Notes: generated from the letters alone by a model not told the origin. Shown: positions 32,328 through 41,821, counted from the first letter of the stretch. The stretch: DNA of 41,950 nt from an uncultured Actinomycetes bacterium (GCA_903852755.1 CAINRS010000055.1:1-41950); one strand, 5' to 3'. Numbers and translations: made by a program.

Positions 32328-33272
32328 ATGGCAGGACGGCAACTCGACCGGAAGCAGCTCCGGACCCTGGTCGCCGTGATCGAGCAGCGCTCGTTCTCCG
32401 GCGCGGCCCGGGTCCTCGGGACCGTCCAGTCCAATGTCTCGGCCCACGTCGCCCGTCTCGAACGTGAGCTCGGCGTCGAACTCGTCGACCGCTCCACGAC
32501 GACCGCGACCCCCGAGGGGACCCTGGTGGTCGAACGGGCCCGGCGAATCGAGCAGGAGTTCGAGGCGCTCGAGGCCGACGTGGTGTCGCTCCGACAGACC
32601 GTCTCCGGCGAGGTCCGTCTGGGCGCCATCGGCACCACGGCCCGCTGGATCGTCCCGCCGCTGGTCGAGTCGCTCCGACGCGACCACCCGGCGATCCACC
32701 TGGTGGTGCTCGACGCCACGACCTCGTCGCTCGTGCTCGGGCTGGCGACGTCCCACCTCGACGTCGCCCTGCTCAACCTGCCGGTGGACGATCCCGAACT
32801 CGACGTCCGGGCGCTGTTCGACGAGGAGCGGGTCTTGGTCGTCCCCGATGGACACCCGCTCGTCGACCGCGGCGCACTGTCGCTCGAGGACCTGGCCGAC
32901 CACGAGCTGCTGCTCGAGGCCCGGGGCACGGCGTTCCGTGACGTGCTCGACCGGCAGCTCGCCGAACGCGGGGTCGAGCTCCGCGCCCAGGCGGAGTTCG
33001 ACGGGATGCGCCTGCTCACCTCGCTCGCCTTCGGAGGATTCGGGGCCGGCATCGTCCCCGCGTCGGCGGTTCCCGCCAACCTGTCGGGACCGTGGCGGAT
33101 CGTGCCCGTCGAGGGACTCCCCTCCAGGCAGGTCGGTCTGGCCACCCGACGCCGGGCACTGCTCACCGCGGCGCAACGGGTCGTGATCGACCTCATCGAG
33201 CGGCTCACGGTCAGCCCGGGGCTGGTCCCTGCAGGCATCCATCCGGTCACGGGTCCCCCGGACGGCACGTAG
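32328..33272 (+). CDS. LysR family transcriptional regulator
   Basis: A 314-residue protein. The N-terminal winged helix-turn-helix (about 5-65) reads Gln-Leu-Arg-Thr-Leu-Val-Ala-Val-Ile and Phe-Ser-Gly-Ala-Ala-Arg-Val-Leu-Gly-Thr-Val-Gln-Ser-Asn-Val-Ser. A periplasmic-binding-protein-like effector domain follows (about 92-295). It lies 29 bp upstream of the citrate synthase gene on the same strand, so control of citrate synthase is a fair guess in addition to autocontrol through the repeat at 32295-32316. The effector is unknown. Confidence 0.92.
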   Translation: MAGRQLDRKQLRTLVAVIEQRSFSGAARVLGTVQSNVSAHVARLERELGVELVDRSTTTATPEGTLVVERARRIEQEFEALEADVVSLRQTVSGEVRLGAIGTTARWIVPPLVESLRRDHPAIHLVVLDATTSSLVLGLATSHLDVALLNLPVDDPELDVRALFDEERVLVVPDGHPLVDRGALSLEDLADHELLLEARGTAFRDVLDRQLAERGVELRAQAEFDGMRLLTSLAFGGFGAGIVPASAVPANLSGPWRIVPVEGLPSRQVGLATRRRALLTAAQRVVIDLIERLTVSPGLVPAGIHPVTGPPDGT

Positions 33273-33275
33273 ACT
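33270..33275 (+). promoter_or_regulatory. Possible -10 element of the citrate synthase gene
   Basis: TAGACT overlaps the LysR stop codon and would start transcription about 20 nt before the gltA ribosome binding site region, giving citrate synthase its own promoter. Confidence 0.35.
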
Positions 33276-33301
33276 GCGCATCGAGCAAGGAGGCACGGCC
33301 C

Positions 33302-34567
<1,266 letters not shown>

Positions 34568-34575
34568 GCGAACCG

Positions 34576-35757
34576 GTGGGCTCCGGCCCCGACCACCGCT
34601 GGAGCGATCACCTGCTCGCCCTGGGCGAGGAGGCCCGACGCGTCGGGCGGGTGGCCGCCGAGCGCTGCGACATCCGGGAGGACTCCTGGTTGGTCGGCAC
34701 CTCCCGCGAGTTCTCGCGGGAACTCGCCGAACGGGGGTGGCTCGGCATGACGTGGCCCGTCGACCAGGGTGGCGGCGGGCGTGACCCACTCGAACGGTTC
34801 GTCGTGTTCGAGGCGCTCATCTCCGAGGGTGCTCCGGTCGCCACCAGTTGGTTCGCCGACCGGCAGATCGGCCCGACCCTGTTGCAGTACGGGACCGAGG
34901 AGCAGCGCCGACGCTGGTTGCCCGACATCGTCGCCGGGACCTCGGCGTGGTGCATCGGCATGAGCGAACCCGACGCCGGATCCGACGTCGCCTCGCTCCG
35001 TACGCGCGCCGTTCGCCACGGTGACCACTGGGTCGTCGACGGCCAGAAGGTCTGGACATCGGGCGCCGCGTCGGCCGACTGGTGCTACCTGATCGCCCGC
35101 ACCGACCCCGACGCGCCACCCCACGCCGGGCTCAGCGAGTTCGTCGTCGACATGCGCTCATCCGGCATCAAGGTCCGGCCCATCGTGGACGCCACCGGAG
35201 GCGCGCACTTCTGCGAGGTCCACCTGCACGGTGTCGAGGTGCCGGCCGACTGCCTGGTCGGCACCGAACACGGGAGCTTCGGTCAGGTCATGCGCCAGAT
35301 GGAGCACGAACGCGGTGGCATCGACCGGCTGGTGTCCAACCACCGTCTGTACCTGGACACCCTGCCCCTGGCCGACCTCGAGGACCGGCGAGTCCGCCAG
35401 GAGGTGGCCACCATCGAGTCGGCGTACCGCATCGGACGGCTCATGGTGCTGCGTGAGGTGCTCGGACAGGCACCGCGGGGATGGTCGGCGGTGACCAAGA
35501 CCTGGTGCACCGAGTTCGAGCAGCGGGTCGCCCGCTTCTGCGGTTCGGTCGCCGGTGCCGGAGCGCTCCTGTGGAGCAGGGTCGCCCGGAACATCTGCTA
35601 CGCACCCGCCTACACGATCATGGGCGGCACCACCCAGATCCTCCGCGACATCATCGGCGACCGGATGCTGGGCCTGCCCAGGGCCGCCTCGCCCCGACCC
35701 ACCGGCTCCCCACCGCCGTCCCCTCCGGCCCCGTCGTCGCCGCCGGACGCTGGGTAG
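34576..35757 (+). CDS. Acyl-CoA dehydrogenase family protein
   Basis: A 393-residue FAD enzyme. The helical N-terminal domain is followed by the FAD-binding motif Met-Ser-Glu-Pro-Asp-Ala-Gly-Ser-Asp. A Val-Asp-Gly-Gln-Lys-Val-Trp-Thr-Ser beta domain comes next, then the C-terminal helical domain ending Met-Gly-Gly-Thr-Thr-Gln-Ile-Leu-Arg-Asp. The common catalytic-base Glu of the Tyr-Glu-Gly-Thr motif is Gly here, so the base must come from elsewhere or the reaction differs. The last 25 residues are Pro/Ser-rich. The GTG start lies 8 nt after the citrate synthase stop. The substrate is unknown. Confidence 0.82.
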   Translation: MGSGPDHRWSDHLLALGEEARRVGRVAAERCDIREDSWLVGTSREFSRELAERGWLGMTWPVDQGGGGRDPLERFVVFEALISEGAPVATSWFADRQIGPTLLQYGTEEQRRRWLPDIVAGTSAWCIGMSEPDAGSDVASLRTRAVRHGDHWVVDGQKVWTSGAASADWCYLIARTDPDAPPHAGLSEFVVDMRSSGIKVRPIVDATGGAHFCEVHLHGVEVPADCLVGTEHGSFGQVMRQMEHERGGIDRLVSNHRLYLDTLPLADLEDRRVRQEVATIESAYRIGRLMVLREVLGQAPRGWSAVTKTWCTEFEQRVARFCGSVAGAGALLWSRVARNICYAPAYTIMGGTTQILRDIIGDRMLGLPRAASPRPTGSPPPSPPAPSSPPDAG

Positions 35758-35760
35758 CCT
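35755..35760 (+). promoter_or_regulatory. -10 element of the molybdopterin oxidoreductase gene (leaderless)
   Basis: TAGCCT includes the stop codon of the acyl-CoA dehydrogenase and is followed by 6 nt and GTG. Confidence 0.4.
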
Positions 35761-35766
35761 CCTGAG

Positions 35767-37989
35767 GTGGACACCACCCACCTGCGCACCTGTCCCCTGT
35801 GCGAGGCCACCTGTGGCCTCGAGATCACGGTCCGGGACGGTTCCGTCCACCGGATCCGCGGCGACCGGGACGACGTGTTCTCCCGCGGGTTCATCTGCCC
35901 GAAGGGCTCGACGCTCGGCGCGCTCCACGACGACCCCGACCGGCTCCGACGCCCGCTCGTCCGGCGCGACGGCGTGCACGTCGAGGTCGACTGGGACGAG
36001 GCGTTCGCCGAGATCGACCGCCGGCTCTCCCCCATCCGAGCGCAGCACGGAGCTGATTCGACCGCCCTGTACCTGGGCAACCCCAACGCCCACACGGTGG
36101 CCGGTGCGTTGTTCGGCCGGCCGCTCATCCAGGCGTTGTCGACCAGGAACCTCTACTCGGCGTCCACGGTCGACCAGATGCCGCGGCACGTCTCGAGTGG
36201 TCTGCTCTACGGCAACCCGGGCGCCATGCCGGTACCGGACCTCGACCGCACCGACTACCTGCTGGTGCTCGGCGCCGACCCGGTCGAGTCCAACGGCAGC
36301 CTCTGCACCGCACCAGACTTCCCCGGTCGGATCGCCGCCATCCGAGACCGGGGCGGACAGGTCGTCGTGGTCGACCCACGTCGCTCAAGGACGGCGGAGA
36401 TCGCCAGCGAGCACCTGTCGATCCGCCCCGGCACCGACCCGGCGTGGCTGCTCGCCCTCCTGCACGTCGTGCTGCGCGACGACCGACAGCAGGTGCACCT
36501 CGACCCGGTGAGCGGCTTCGCCGCACTCCGGGAGATCGTCGAGGCGTTCACCCCCTCGTCGGTGGCCGAGTGGTGCGGCATCGACGCCGCCACCACCGAA
36601 CGGGTGGCCGCCGAGCTGAGCGACGGGCGGCGCGCCGCGGTGTACACGAGGATCGGGACCCACACCGCCCGACACGGGACCCTGACCTCGTGGGCGGCGG
36701 ACGTCCTGTGCCTGGCCACCGGCAACCTGGACGCACCCGGCGGGATGATGTGGCCGAACCCGTGCCACGGGCGACCCCCCACGGGACGACCTCCCGGCGG
36801 TCGGGGTTTCCGGACCGGCCGGTGGTCCTCCCGGGTGTCAGGACACCCCGAGGTGCGCGGCGAACTCCCCGTCGCCGTGCTCGCCGAGGAGATCGAGGCA
36901 CCCGGTGAGGGTCAGGTCCGCGCCCTCATCACCGTGGCCGGCAATCCCGCCCGGTCGACGCCCGACAGCGACAGGCTCACCGCCGCCCTGGCGTCGCTCG
37001 AGTTCATGGTGTCGGTCGACATCTACCTGAACGAGACCACGCGGCACGCCGACGTGATCCTGCCCCCACCATCGACGCTCGAGAAGTCGCACTTCGACTT
37101 CGCCTTCTACGGACTCTCGGTCCGCAACGTCGCCAACTACTCACCGCCGGTGTTCCCGCCGAGCGGACCCTCGGAACACGAGATCCTGGCCCGGTTGGCG
37201 CTCATCGCCGGCGGACAGGGCCACGACGCCGACCCGGAGGTGATCTACGGCCTGGTCACGGCGACGCTCGCCCGACAGGCGACCGAACTCCCGGGTGGGC
37301 CCCTCGAGGGCCGTGACCCCGAGGACCTGCTCGCAGCCGTTGCCGGCCTGGACCCGCCGGAACGCTGCATCGACCTGATGATCCGCTCCGGTCCGTACGG
37401 CGACCAGTTCGGCGACCGACCGGGAGGGCTCAGCCTGTCCCAGTTGCTCGAGCGACCGCACGGCGTGGACCTCGGCCCGCTCGAGCCACGTCTCGACGAG
37501 GTCCTCCGCACCACCTCGGGCACGATCGAGGTGGACCACGCTGCGGTGCGCTCCGATGCGGCCGAGCTCGCGGCGTCGCTCGACTCCCCGCCCGAGCTCG
37601 GCGACATGGTGCTCATCGGGCGTCGCCACGTGCGATCCAACAACTCGTGGATGCACAACCTCGACGTGCTCGTGCGCGGTCGGCCCCGGTGCACCCTGCT
37701 CGTCCACCCGTCCGACGCCGAGCGACTGGGACTGTCCGACGGTGAGCGGGCCGCCGTCGAGAGCCGCGTCGGTCGCATCGAGGCGCCCGTGGAGGTCACG
37801 GACACGATCCGGCCGGGCGTGGTGAGCCTCCCCCACGGCTGGGGTCACGACGAGGACGGAACCCGGCTCGGCGTGGCGAGCATCCGGCCGGGGGTGAACT
37901 CCAACGTCCTCACGGACGGTTCGGTCCTGGATCCGCTCAGCGGCAACGCGGCGCTGAACGCGATCCCGGTGACCGTCAGCCCAGCCTGA
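35767..37989 (+). CDS. Molybdopterin-dependent oxidoreductase
   Basis: A 740-residue protein of the DMSO reductase/formate dehydrogenase superfamily. The N-terminal [4Fe-4S] site is Cys9-x2-Cys12-x3-Cys16-x27-Cys44 (ending Cys-Pro-Lys-Gly). The molybdopterin domains follow, with Val-Leu-Gly-Ala-Asp-Pro (about 160-175), Val-Val-Asp-Pro-Arg-Arg, and a C-terminal cap domain with Val-His-Pro-Ser-Asp-Ala. The region where the metal ligand is expected reads Ser-Thr-Val-Asp-Gln-Met-Pro and has no Cys or Sec. No electron-transfer or chaperone subunit lies beside it, and there is no twin-arginine signal, so it should be cytoplasmic. The substrate is unknown. Confidence 0.85.
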   Translation: MDTTHLRTCPLCEATCGLEITVRDGSVHRIRGDRDDVFSRGFICPKGSTLGALHDDPDRLRRPLVRRDGVHVEVDWDEAFAEIDRRLSPIRAQHGADSTALYLGNPNAHTVAGALFGRPLIQALSTRNLYSASTVDQMPRHVSSGLLYGNPGAMPVPDLDRTDYLLVLGADPVESNGSLCTAPDFPGRIAAIRDRGGQVVVVDPRRSRTAEIASEHLSIRPGTDPAWLLALLHVVLRDDRQQVHLDPVSGFAALREIVEAFTPSSVAEWCGIDAATTERVAAELSDGRRAAVYTRIGTHTARHGTLTSWAADVLCLATGNLDAPGGMMWPNPCHGRPPTGRPPGGRGFRTGRWSSRVSGHPEVRGELPVAVLAEEIEAPGEGQVRALITVAGNPARSTPDSDRLTAALASLEFMVSVDIYLNETTRHADVILPPPSTLEKSHFDFAFYGLSVRNVANYSPPVFPPSGPSEHEILARLALIAGGQGHDADPEVIYGLVTATLARQATELPGGPLEGRDPEDLLAAVAGLDPPERCIDLMIRSGPYGDQFGDRPGGLSLSQLLERPHGVDLGPLEPRLDEVLRTTSGTIEVDHAAVRSDAAELAASLDSPPELGDMVLIGRRHVRSNNSWMHNLDVLVRGRPRCTLLVHPSDAERLGLSDGERAAVESRVGRIEAPVEVTDTIRPGVVSLPHGWGHDEDGTRLGVASIRPGVNSNVLTDGSVLDPLSGNAALNAIPVTVSPA

Positions 37990-38902
37990 GCTCCTCGAGC
38001 AGCAGGTCCCGGAGTTCGATCGGTCGGTCGCCCTGGACACTGTGTCCGGCACCGTCGACCACCACGACCCGGGCGTCTGGCCGCCGGCGCAACAGTTCCG
38101 CCACGTCCTCGTCGTCGACGACGGGGCTCTCGCCCCCTCGGACGAGCAGGAACGGCGCGTCGATGGCGCTGATCGCGTCCCAGAGCTGCGCCGGGTCCCG
38201 GCCGTCCTCCGCACCGAGGGGTCGACGGTCGTAGTTCCACTGCCAGGATCCGTCGGGGAGGCGGTGCGCGTTGTGCAGGATCCCCCGTCGCAACGACGCC
38301 GCACTTCGGGTCGGGTTGAACTCGACGGTCCGGTCGAAGATCTCACCGAAGTTCGCGAACGACTGCGGCCCCTCGATGAAGGCGTGCACCTCGGCGGCCT
38401 TGTCCCGGGTGACTCCCGGTGTGATGTCGACCGCCACGAGGCGCGGCACCAGGTCGGGCCGGGCTGCGGCCAACGAGGTGGCCGTGAGCCCCCCGAGCGA
38501 CATCCCGACCACCACGCGGGCTGCTGGGGCTGCCAGCTCGACGAGCGCGGCGACGTCCTCGGCCGCGGCGACCGGGTCGTAGCGCCGGTCATCACGCCAC
38601 GACGAGCGTCCGTGACCGGGCAGGTCGACCGCCAGGACACCGGCCGGTCGCAACCCGAGGGCGACCGTGTCCCAGGTGTGGGCGTTCTGCGCACCGCCGT
38701 GGAGCAGGACCACCTCGACTTCACCGGCTCCCCAGCGCAGGGCCGACAGTGTCCGGCCGTCGGAGAGGACGTGTTCGACCCGCTCCACGACGACGGGCGG
38801 GTCGAGGTCGAGGTCGTACTCCTCGCAGTTCTCAGCGAAGTGGGAGAACTCGTCGTAGACGAACTCGGGGTGGTCCGGGTGGTCCTCGGGCATGTCGCTC
38901 AC
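37976..38902 (-). CDS. Alpha/beta hydrolase
   Basis: A 308-residue protein. The N-terminal 35 residues are acidic. The fold follows with oxyanion His-Gly-Gly (68-70), nucleophile Ser135 in Gly-Met-Ser-Leu-Gly-Gly, an acid near 264, and His287 in Gly-Ala-Gly-His. It is an esterase, lipase, dehalogenase or similar; the substrate is unknown. The 3' end overlaps the convergent oxidoreductase gene by 14 bp. The GTG at 38902 is taken as start; an ATG 9 nt in is an alternative. It lies 31 bp after the lipoprotein gene on the same strand. Confidence 0.82.
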   Translation of the reverse strand: MSDMPEDHPDHPEFVYDEFSHFAENCEEYDLDLDPPVVVERVEHVLSDGRTLSALRWGAGEVEVVLLHGGAQNAHTWDTVALGLRPAGVLAVDLPGHGRSSWRDDRRYDPVAAAEDVAALVELAAPAARVVVGMSLGGLTATSLAAARPDLVPRLVAVDITPGVTRDKAAEVHAFIEGPQSFANFGEIFDRTVEFNPTRSAASLRRGILHNAHRLPDGSWQWNYDRRPLGAEDGRDPAQLWDAISAIDAPFLLVRGGESPVVDDEDVAELLRRRPDARVVVVDGAGHSVQGDRPIELRDLLLEELRLG

Positions 38903-38919
38903 CAGGTGAGTCTGCCACC

Positions 38920-38932
38920 GCCCGTGGCGGGC
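38920..38932 (-). terminator. Short hairpin after the lipoprotein gene
   Basis: GCCCG and CGGGC form a 5-bp stem with a 3-nt loop just after the lipoprotein stop codon and before the hydrolase start. Weak on its own. Confidence 0.3.
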
Positions 38933-38933
38933 T

Positions 38934-39461
38934 TCACGGGTCGGTGAGCGTGAACGGCACGTCCCGGGCGTCCTCGTTGTTGGTCACCACGTCGTTGGTG
39001 ACCCGGACGTAGCAGGTGGTCAGGGCCTCGACCCCCTCCGGCGCCCGGTCCCCTGGGGCGAAGCAGCCCCAGTCGGCGTCACCGTCCGGGGTCCGGCCCC
39101 GGAAGAACTCGAGGTCGACCGTCCCGGATCCGTCTGGAGTGCCGTTCGGATTGAGCTCGCTGAGGGGAGAGCACTCGATGCCGGCCTCGAACCCCGGCGA
39201 CGAGGAGGGCGTCCGGCAGATGCTGACGAACATGAGCTTGCGGGGCTCCTGACCCGTCCATCGCACCTGCACCGTGGCGCGTCCGTCCGCCGGGACCGGG
39301 ACCGGGTTGGTGGCGATCTCGACCTCACCGGACCCGGCGGCCGGTGGCGCAGTCGACGTCGTGGTCGTCGTCCCCTCGCCCGACTCCCCTCCCGAGCACG
39401 CCGCCGGAACGAGCGCCGACAGACCGAACACGACGAGGACCACTGCGATGCTCCTGAGCAT
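38934..39461 (-). CDS. Lipoprotein of unknown function
   Basis: A 175-residue protein. The signal peptide ends in Val-Pro-Ala-Ala-Cys (Cys22), and then a Ser/Gly/Thr-rich linker (about 23-45) leads into a probable beta-rich domain with four further cysteines that may form disulfides. No known domain is recognised. It should sit on the outer face of the membrane. It is divergent from a second lipoprotein gene at 39630. Confidence 0.72.
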   Translation of the reverse strand: MLRSIAVVLVVFGLSALVPAACSGGESGEGTTTTTSTAPPAAGSGEVEIATNPVPVPADGRATVQVRWTGQEPRKLMFVSICRTPSSSPGFEAGIECSPLSELNPNGTPDGSGTVDLEFFRGRTPDGDADWGCFAPGDRAPEGVEALTTCYVRVTNDVVTNNEDARDVPFTLTDP

Positions 39462-39629
39462 TCCCGATGGCTACCTCGCCCAGTTGGCCACTGCGTGAAC
39501 AGGGAGTGTCTCCGTGGTGGAGCCTCGGCGGGGCGTTCCGCGCGTCACCGGTCGACCCATCCGACCTAGGCTCGCCCCGCCGGATTGCGATCGACCCGGC
39601 GGAGTGGATCCCTCTCGAATGGAGCAGCC
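39462..39629. other. Divergent spacer between two lipoprotein genes
   Basis: 168 bp without a gene. TAGGCT near 39567-39572 is a possible -10 element for the rightward lipoprotein gene. No other structure was recognised. Confidence 0.35.
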
Positions 39630-40280
39630 GTGCGCACCACGACACCACCGTCCCTGACCCGAGGCGCCCTCGCAGCCTGCGTGGCGCTGCTGCTGGCGCT
39701 GGCCGCGTGCGGCTCCGACAGCGGATCCGGTGACGCAACCACCACGACGGCGAAGGCCGCCGACGGGAGCACCACCTCGACCACGGCCGCATCCGGTGGG
39801 GGCGGAGCGGAATCGGGCTCAAGCGGCGCAGGAGCGGGTGGCTCGGGGTCGAGCGGGTCGGGGTCGAGCGGATCCGACTCCGGCGGTTCCGGCGGATCGG
39901 CCACGTCGAGCGGACCGAGGATCACGAGTTTCGGGATCCCGTCCACAGTGGACTGCGCCGGGGGAGGCGTCCGGGACATGGGCGTGTCGTGGGCGACCGA
40001 GGGCGCCGACCGGGTGACGATCTCGATCGACGGACCCGGCATCTACGACGAGTATCCGCCGAACGGCCAGACCACCGTCCCGTTCAGCTGCGGCTCCCCG
40101 CACACCTACCTGCTCACCGCATACGGACCCGAGGGCGATCCGGCGACCAAGACCGTGACCGTCTCGCCGACGAACGAGGTGGTCCCCAACCAGGGCGATG
40201 GTCCCGACGGTGGAACCCCCGAGGCCGACGGTGCCGGGCAGAACCAGAACGGATCGGGCGGCCAGTCCGACGGGTCGTAG
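39630..40280 (+). CDS. Lipoprotein with long Gly/Ser-rich linker
   Basis: A 216-residue protein. The signal peptide ends in Leu-Ala-Leu-Ala-Ala-Cys, followed by a Thr/Ala stretch, and then a low-complexity Gly/Ser region (about 60-100) with repeats such as Gly-Ser-Ser-Gly-Ser. A domain of about 75 residues (about 105-180) with two cysteines looks like an immunoglobulin-like or PKD-like beta sandwich, and the C-terminal tail is Gly/Gln/Asn-rich. GGAG lies 6 nt before the GTG. A strong hairpin follows the stop. No function is known. Confidence 0.72.
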   Translation: MRTTTPPSLTRGALAACVALLLALAACGSDSGSGDATTTTAKAADGSTTSTTAASGGGGAESGSSGAGAGGSGSSGSGSSGSDSGGSGGSATSSGPRITSFGIPSTVDCAGGGVRDMGVSWATEGADRVTISIDGPGIYDEYPPNGQTTVPFSCGSPHTYLLTAYGPEGDPATKTVTVSPTNEVVPNQGDGPDGGTPEADGAGQNQNGSGGQSDGS

Positions 40281-40310
40281 GTCCGAACCGGAGCGAACCC
40301 CCAGACGCGA

Positions 40311-40337
40311 CGGAACCCCTGCGCTGCAGGGGTTCCG
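40311..40337. terminator. Strong hairpin between lipoprotein gene and tRNA-Val
   Basis: A 12-bp perfect stem (CGGAACCCCTGC at 40311-40322 with 40326-40337) and a 3-nt loop. It can end transcripts from both sides: the lipoprotein gene (plus) and tRNA-Val (minus). Confidence 0.8.
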
Positions 40338-40342
40338 GCCAG

Positions 40343-40416
40343 TGGGCGTAACAGGACTTGAACCTGTGACCTCTTCCGTGTCGGGGAAGCGCTCTAGCCG
40401 TCTGAGCTATACGCCC
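40343..40416 (-). tRNA. tRNA-Val(GAC), with C at position 33
   Basis: The acceptor stem is GGGCGTA/TACGCCC, the D-arm GCTC/GAGC, the anticodon stem CTTCC/GGAAG with loop CCGACAC (anticodon GAC), and the T-arm ACAGG/CCTGT. The base before the anticodon (position 33) is C instead of the nearly universal U. CCA is not encoded. It lies 41 bp downstream of the membrane protein gene on the same strand. Confidence 0.88.
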
Positions 40417-40457
40417 GGCGGCGTGACACTAGCAGCAGCGACCTCGTGGCCCCCCAG

Positions 40458-40973
40458 TCACCCGGAGCCGGCAGGCGGGTTCTGCTCGGGCCGGATCACG
40501 CCGACGGCGAGGACGACGAGGAACCCGAGGCCGAAGAGCATCCAGAGTCCGGGGCCGGGACCGGTGCGGGAGGATCCGGCACCGAGGCCCCACTCGGCGA
40601 CGGCGAACCCCATGGCGGCGACGCCGCCGAGGACGGCGAGGATCCGTCCGGCGCGTTCCCGGTCGGCGGCGACGAGGACGCCGGCGACTGCGAGGACGAC
40701 TCCGAGGGTGATGGCGATCCAGCCCCGTCCGATGGCGCCGCCACCGGAGTCCCAGCCGGTCACGGCACCGGCGGTGATCGTCCGGCCGTAGTCCCGCCAG
40801 ACGAGCAGGCTCGCCGCTCCGCACAGGACCGCCGCGACGAGGAGGACGGCAGCGAGGACGATCGGCCCCCGAGAGGGCGGCGGTTCGGGCGACGCAGGTG
40901 GTGGGCCGGTGCCGCCGAGCGGGGCGCCCTGGTCGTAGCGGGCGTTGGGGCCGACGGGGCCGGTGGTGCTCAC
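40458..40973 (-). CDS. Small membrane protein of unknown function
   Basis: A 171-residue protein with a Pro/Gly-rich N-terminal tail (about 1-36) and four membrane helices (about 38-60, 82-102, 110-130 and 143-160). Charged residues between helices 2 and 3 (Asp-Arg-Glu-Arg) are on the loop. No family is recognised. The GTG start and its first codons lie within a duplicated segment that also occurs at 41657-41670. It may be co-transcribed with tRNA-Val. Confidence 0.65.
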   Translation of the reverse strand: MSTTGPVGPNARYDQGAPLGGTGPPPASPEPPPSRGPIVLAAVLLVAAVLCGAASLLVWRDYGRTITAGAVTGWDSGGGAIGRGWIAITLGVVLAVAGVLVAADRERAGRILAVLGGVAAMGFAVAEWGLGAGSSRTGPGPGLWMLFGLGFLVVLAVGVIRPEQNPPAGSG

Positions 40974-41131
40974 GTGACCAGCATGCCGCACCAGCTGAGC
41001 CGGACGGTGCCGGCCTGTGGGTGTCCACGGTGTCCGAGGTTTCGGGGCGTGCGGAGCGGTGCCAGCGGCGGGCGCCGGTCACGTTCCTCAGAGGCGGCGC
41101 CCGGAATCGAATCGGTGGACACGGCTGTGCA
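40960..41131. repeat. Duplicated segment, copy A (with tRNA-Cys remnant)
   Basis: About 170 bp that match copy B (41657-41821), including the shared stretches CCGGTGGTGCTCAC, TTCGGGGCGTGCGGAGCGG and CGCCGGTCACGTTCCTCAGA. Copy A carries the start of the membrane protein gene and the decayed 3' half of a tRNA-Cys. From 41132 to 41296 no gene is seen; this part should hold the promoter of the zinc-ribbon gene. Confidence 0.85.
41092..41131 (-). pseudogene. Remnant of tRNA-Cys (3' half)
   Basis: Aligned with the intact tRNA-Cys at 41780-41850 it keeps the 3' acceptor strand, T-arm and variable region with several substitutions (for example CCCGG/TCGGT in place of ACCGG/CCGGT) and loses all sequence before the anticodon region. 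Confidence 0.75.
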
Positions 41132-41296
41132 TGCCTTCCGGGGCAGGATGCGACTCGTCGGTGCTGCCGTGCTCAACTCCCCTCCGGAAGTCCACGCTGT
41201 TGGGGTCGGAGCCCGCCGAACTGCCGCTCCGGCTGTCGTGCAAATGGCTTCCCCAGCCTCTCGGAACGGGTAGCGTCACACCGGGAGGTGGTCGAG

Positions 41297-41590
41297 ATGG
41301 GCCAACTGGTCACCGTGGTCTGCGGGGAGTGCGACACCAGGTTCAGTGCGACCACCGGCAGCCTGTTCAGTGGAACGCCGACACGCTGCCGGGAGTGCGG
41401 CGAAGAGGGCCCGATGGTGATGGTCGGCGAGGACGGGGTGGACGTCGCTCGCCCCGGCGAGCACCTCGACTGCTCCTGCGGCGGCCGGTTCGCATCCGAC
41501 GCTCCGCACCGGTGCCCGACGTGCCATCGAGCGTTCACCGAGAGCGAGCTCGAGCTCCTCGACGAAGGAGGCGGACCGCTGGTCGACTGA
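41297..41590 (+). CDS. Double zinc-ribbon protein
   Basis: This 97-residue protein has two metal-binding knuckle pairs: Cys9-x2-Cys12 with Cys31-x2-Cys34, and Cys59-x-Cys61 with Cys73-x2-Cys76. This layout suggests two zinc ribbons joined by an acidic linker of about 24 residues. GGAGG lies 9 nt before the ATG. It may bind nucleic acid or a protein partner; no named family is recognised. It lies between the two copies of the duplicated segment. Confidence 0.72.
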   Translation: MGQLVTVVCGECDTRFSATTGSLFSGTPTRCRECGEEGPMVMVGEDGVDVARPGEHLDCSCGGRFASDAPHRCPTCHRAFTESELELLDEGGGPLVD

Positions 41591-41656
41591 TCGCCCCATC
41601 CTGGTCGGTGTGCGTGATCCGACCCGTCCGATCGGCGAGCACCGAGGAGCCCGGGA

Positions 41657-41821
41657 CCGGTGGTGCTCACGTGTCCAGCAGGCCGGCACCGTCCGGGCCG
41701 GCCTGTGGGCGTGCACGGTGTCGGATGGTTCGGGGCGTGCGGAGCGGTGCCGGCGGCGGGCGCCGGTCACGTTCCTCAGAGGCGACGACCGGAATCGAAC
41801 CGGTGTACACGGCTTTGCAGG
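41657..41821. repeat. Duplicated segment, copy B (with intact tRNA-Cys 3' half)
   Basis: Matches copy A at 40960-41131. On the minus strand it begins in tRNA-Cys and ends in a copy of the first codons of the membrane protein gene (GTGAGCACCACCGG), after which the reading frame no longer resembles that protein. Confidence 0.85.
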
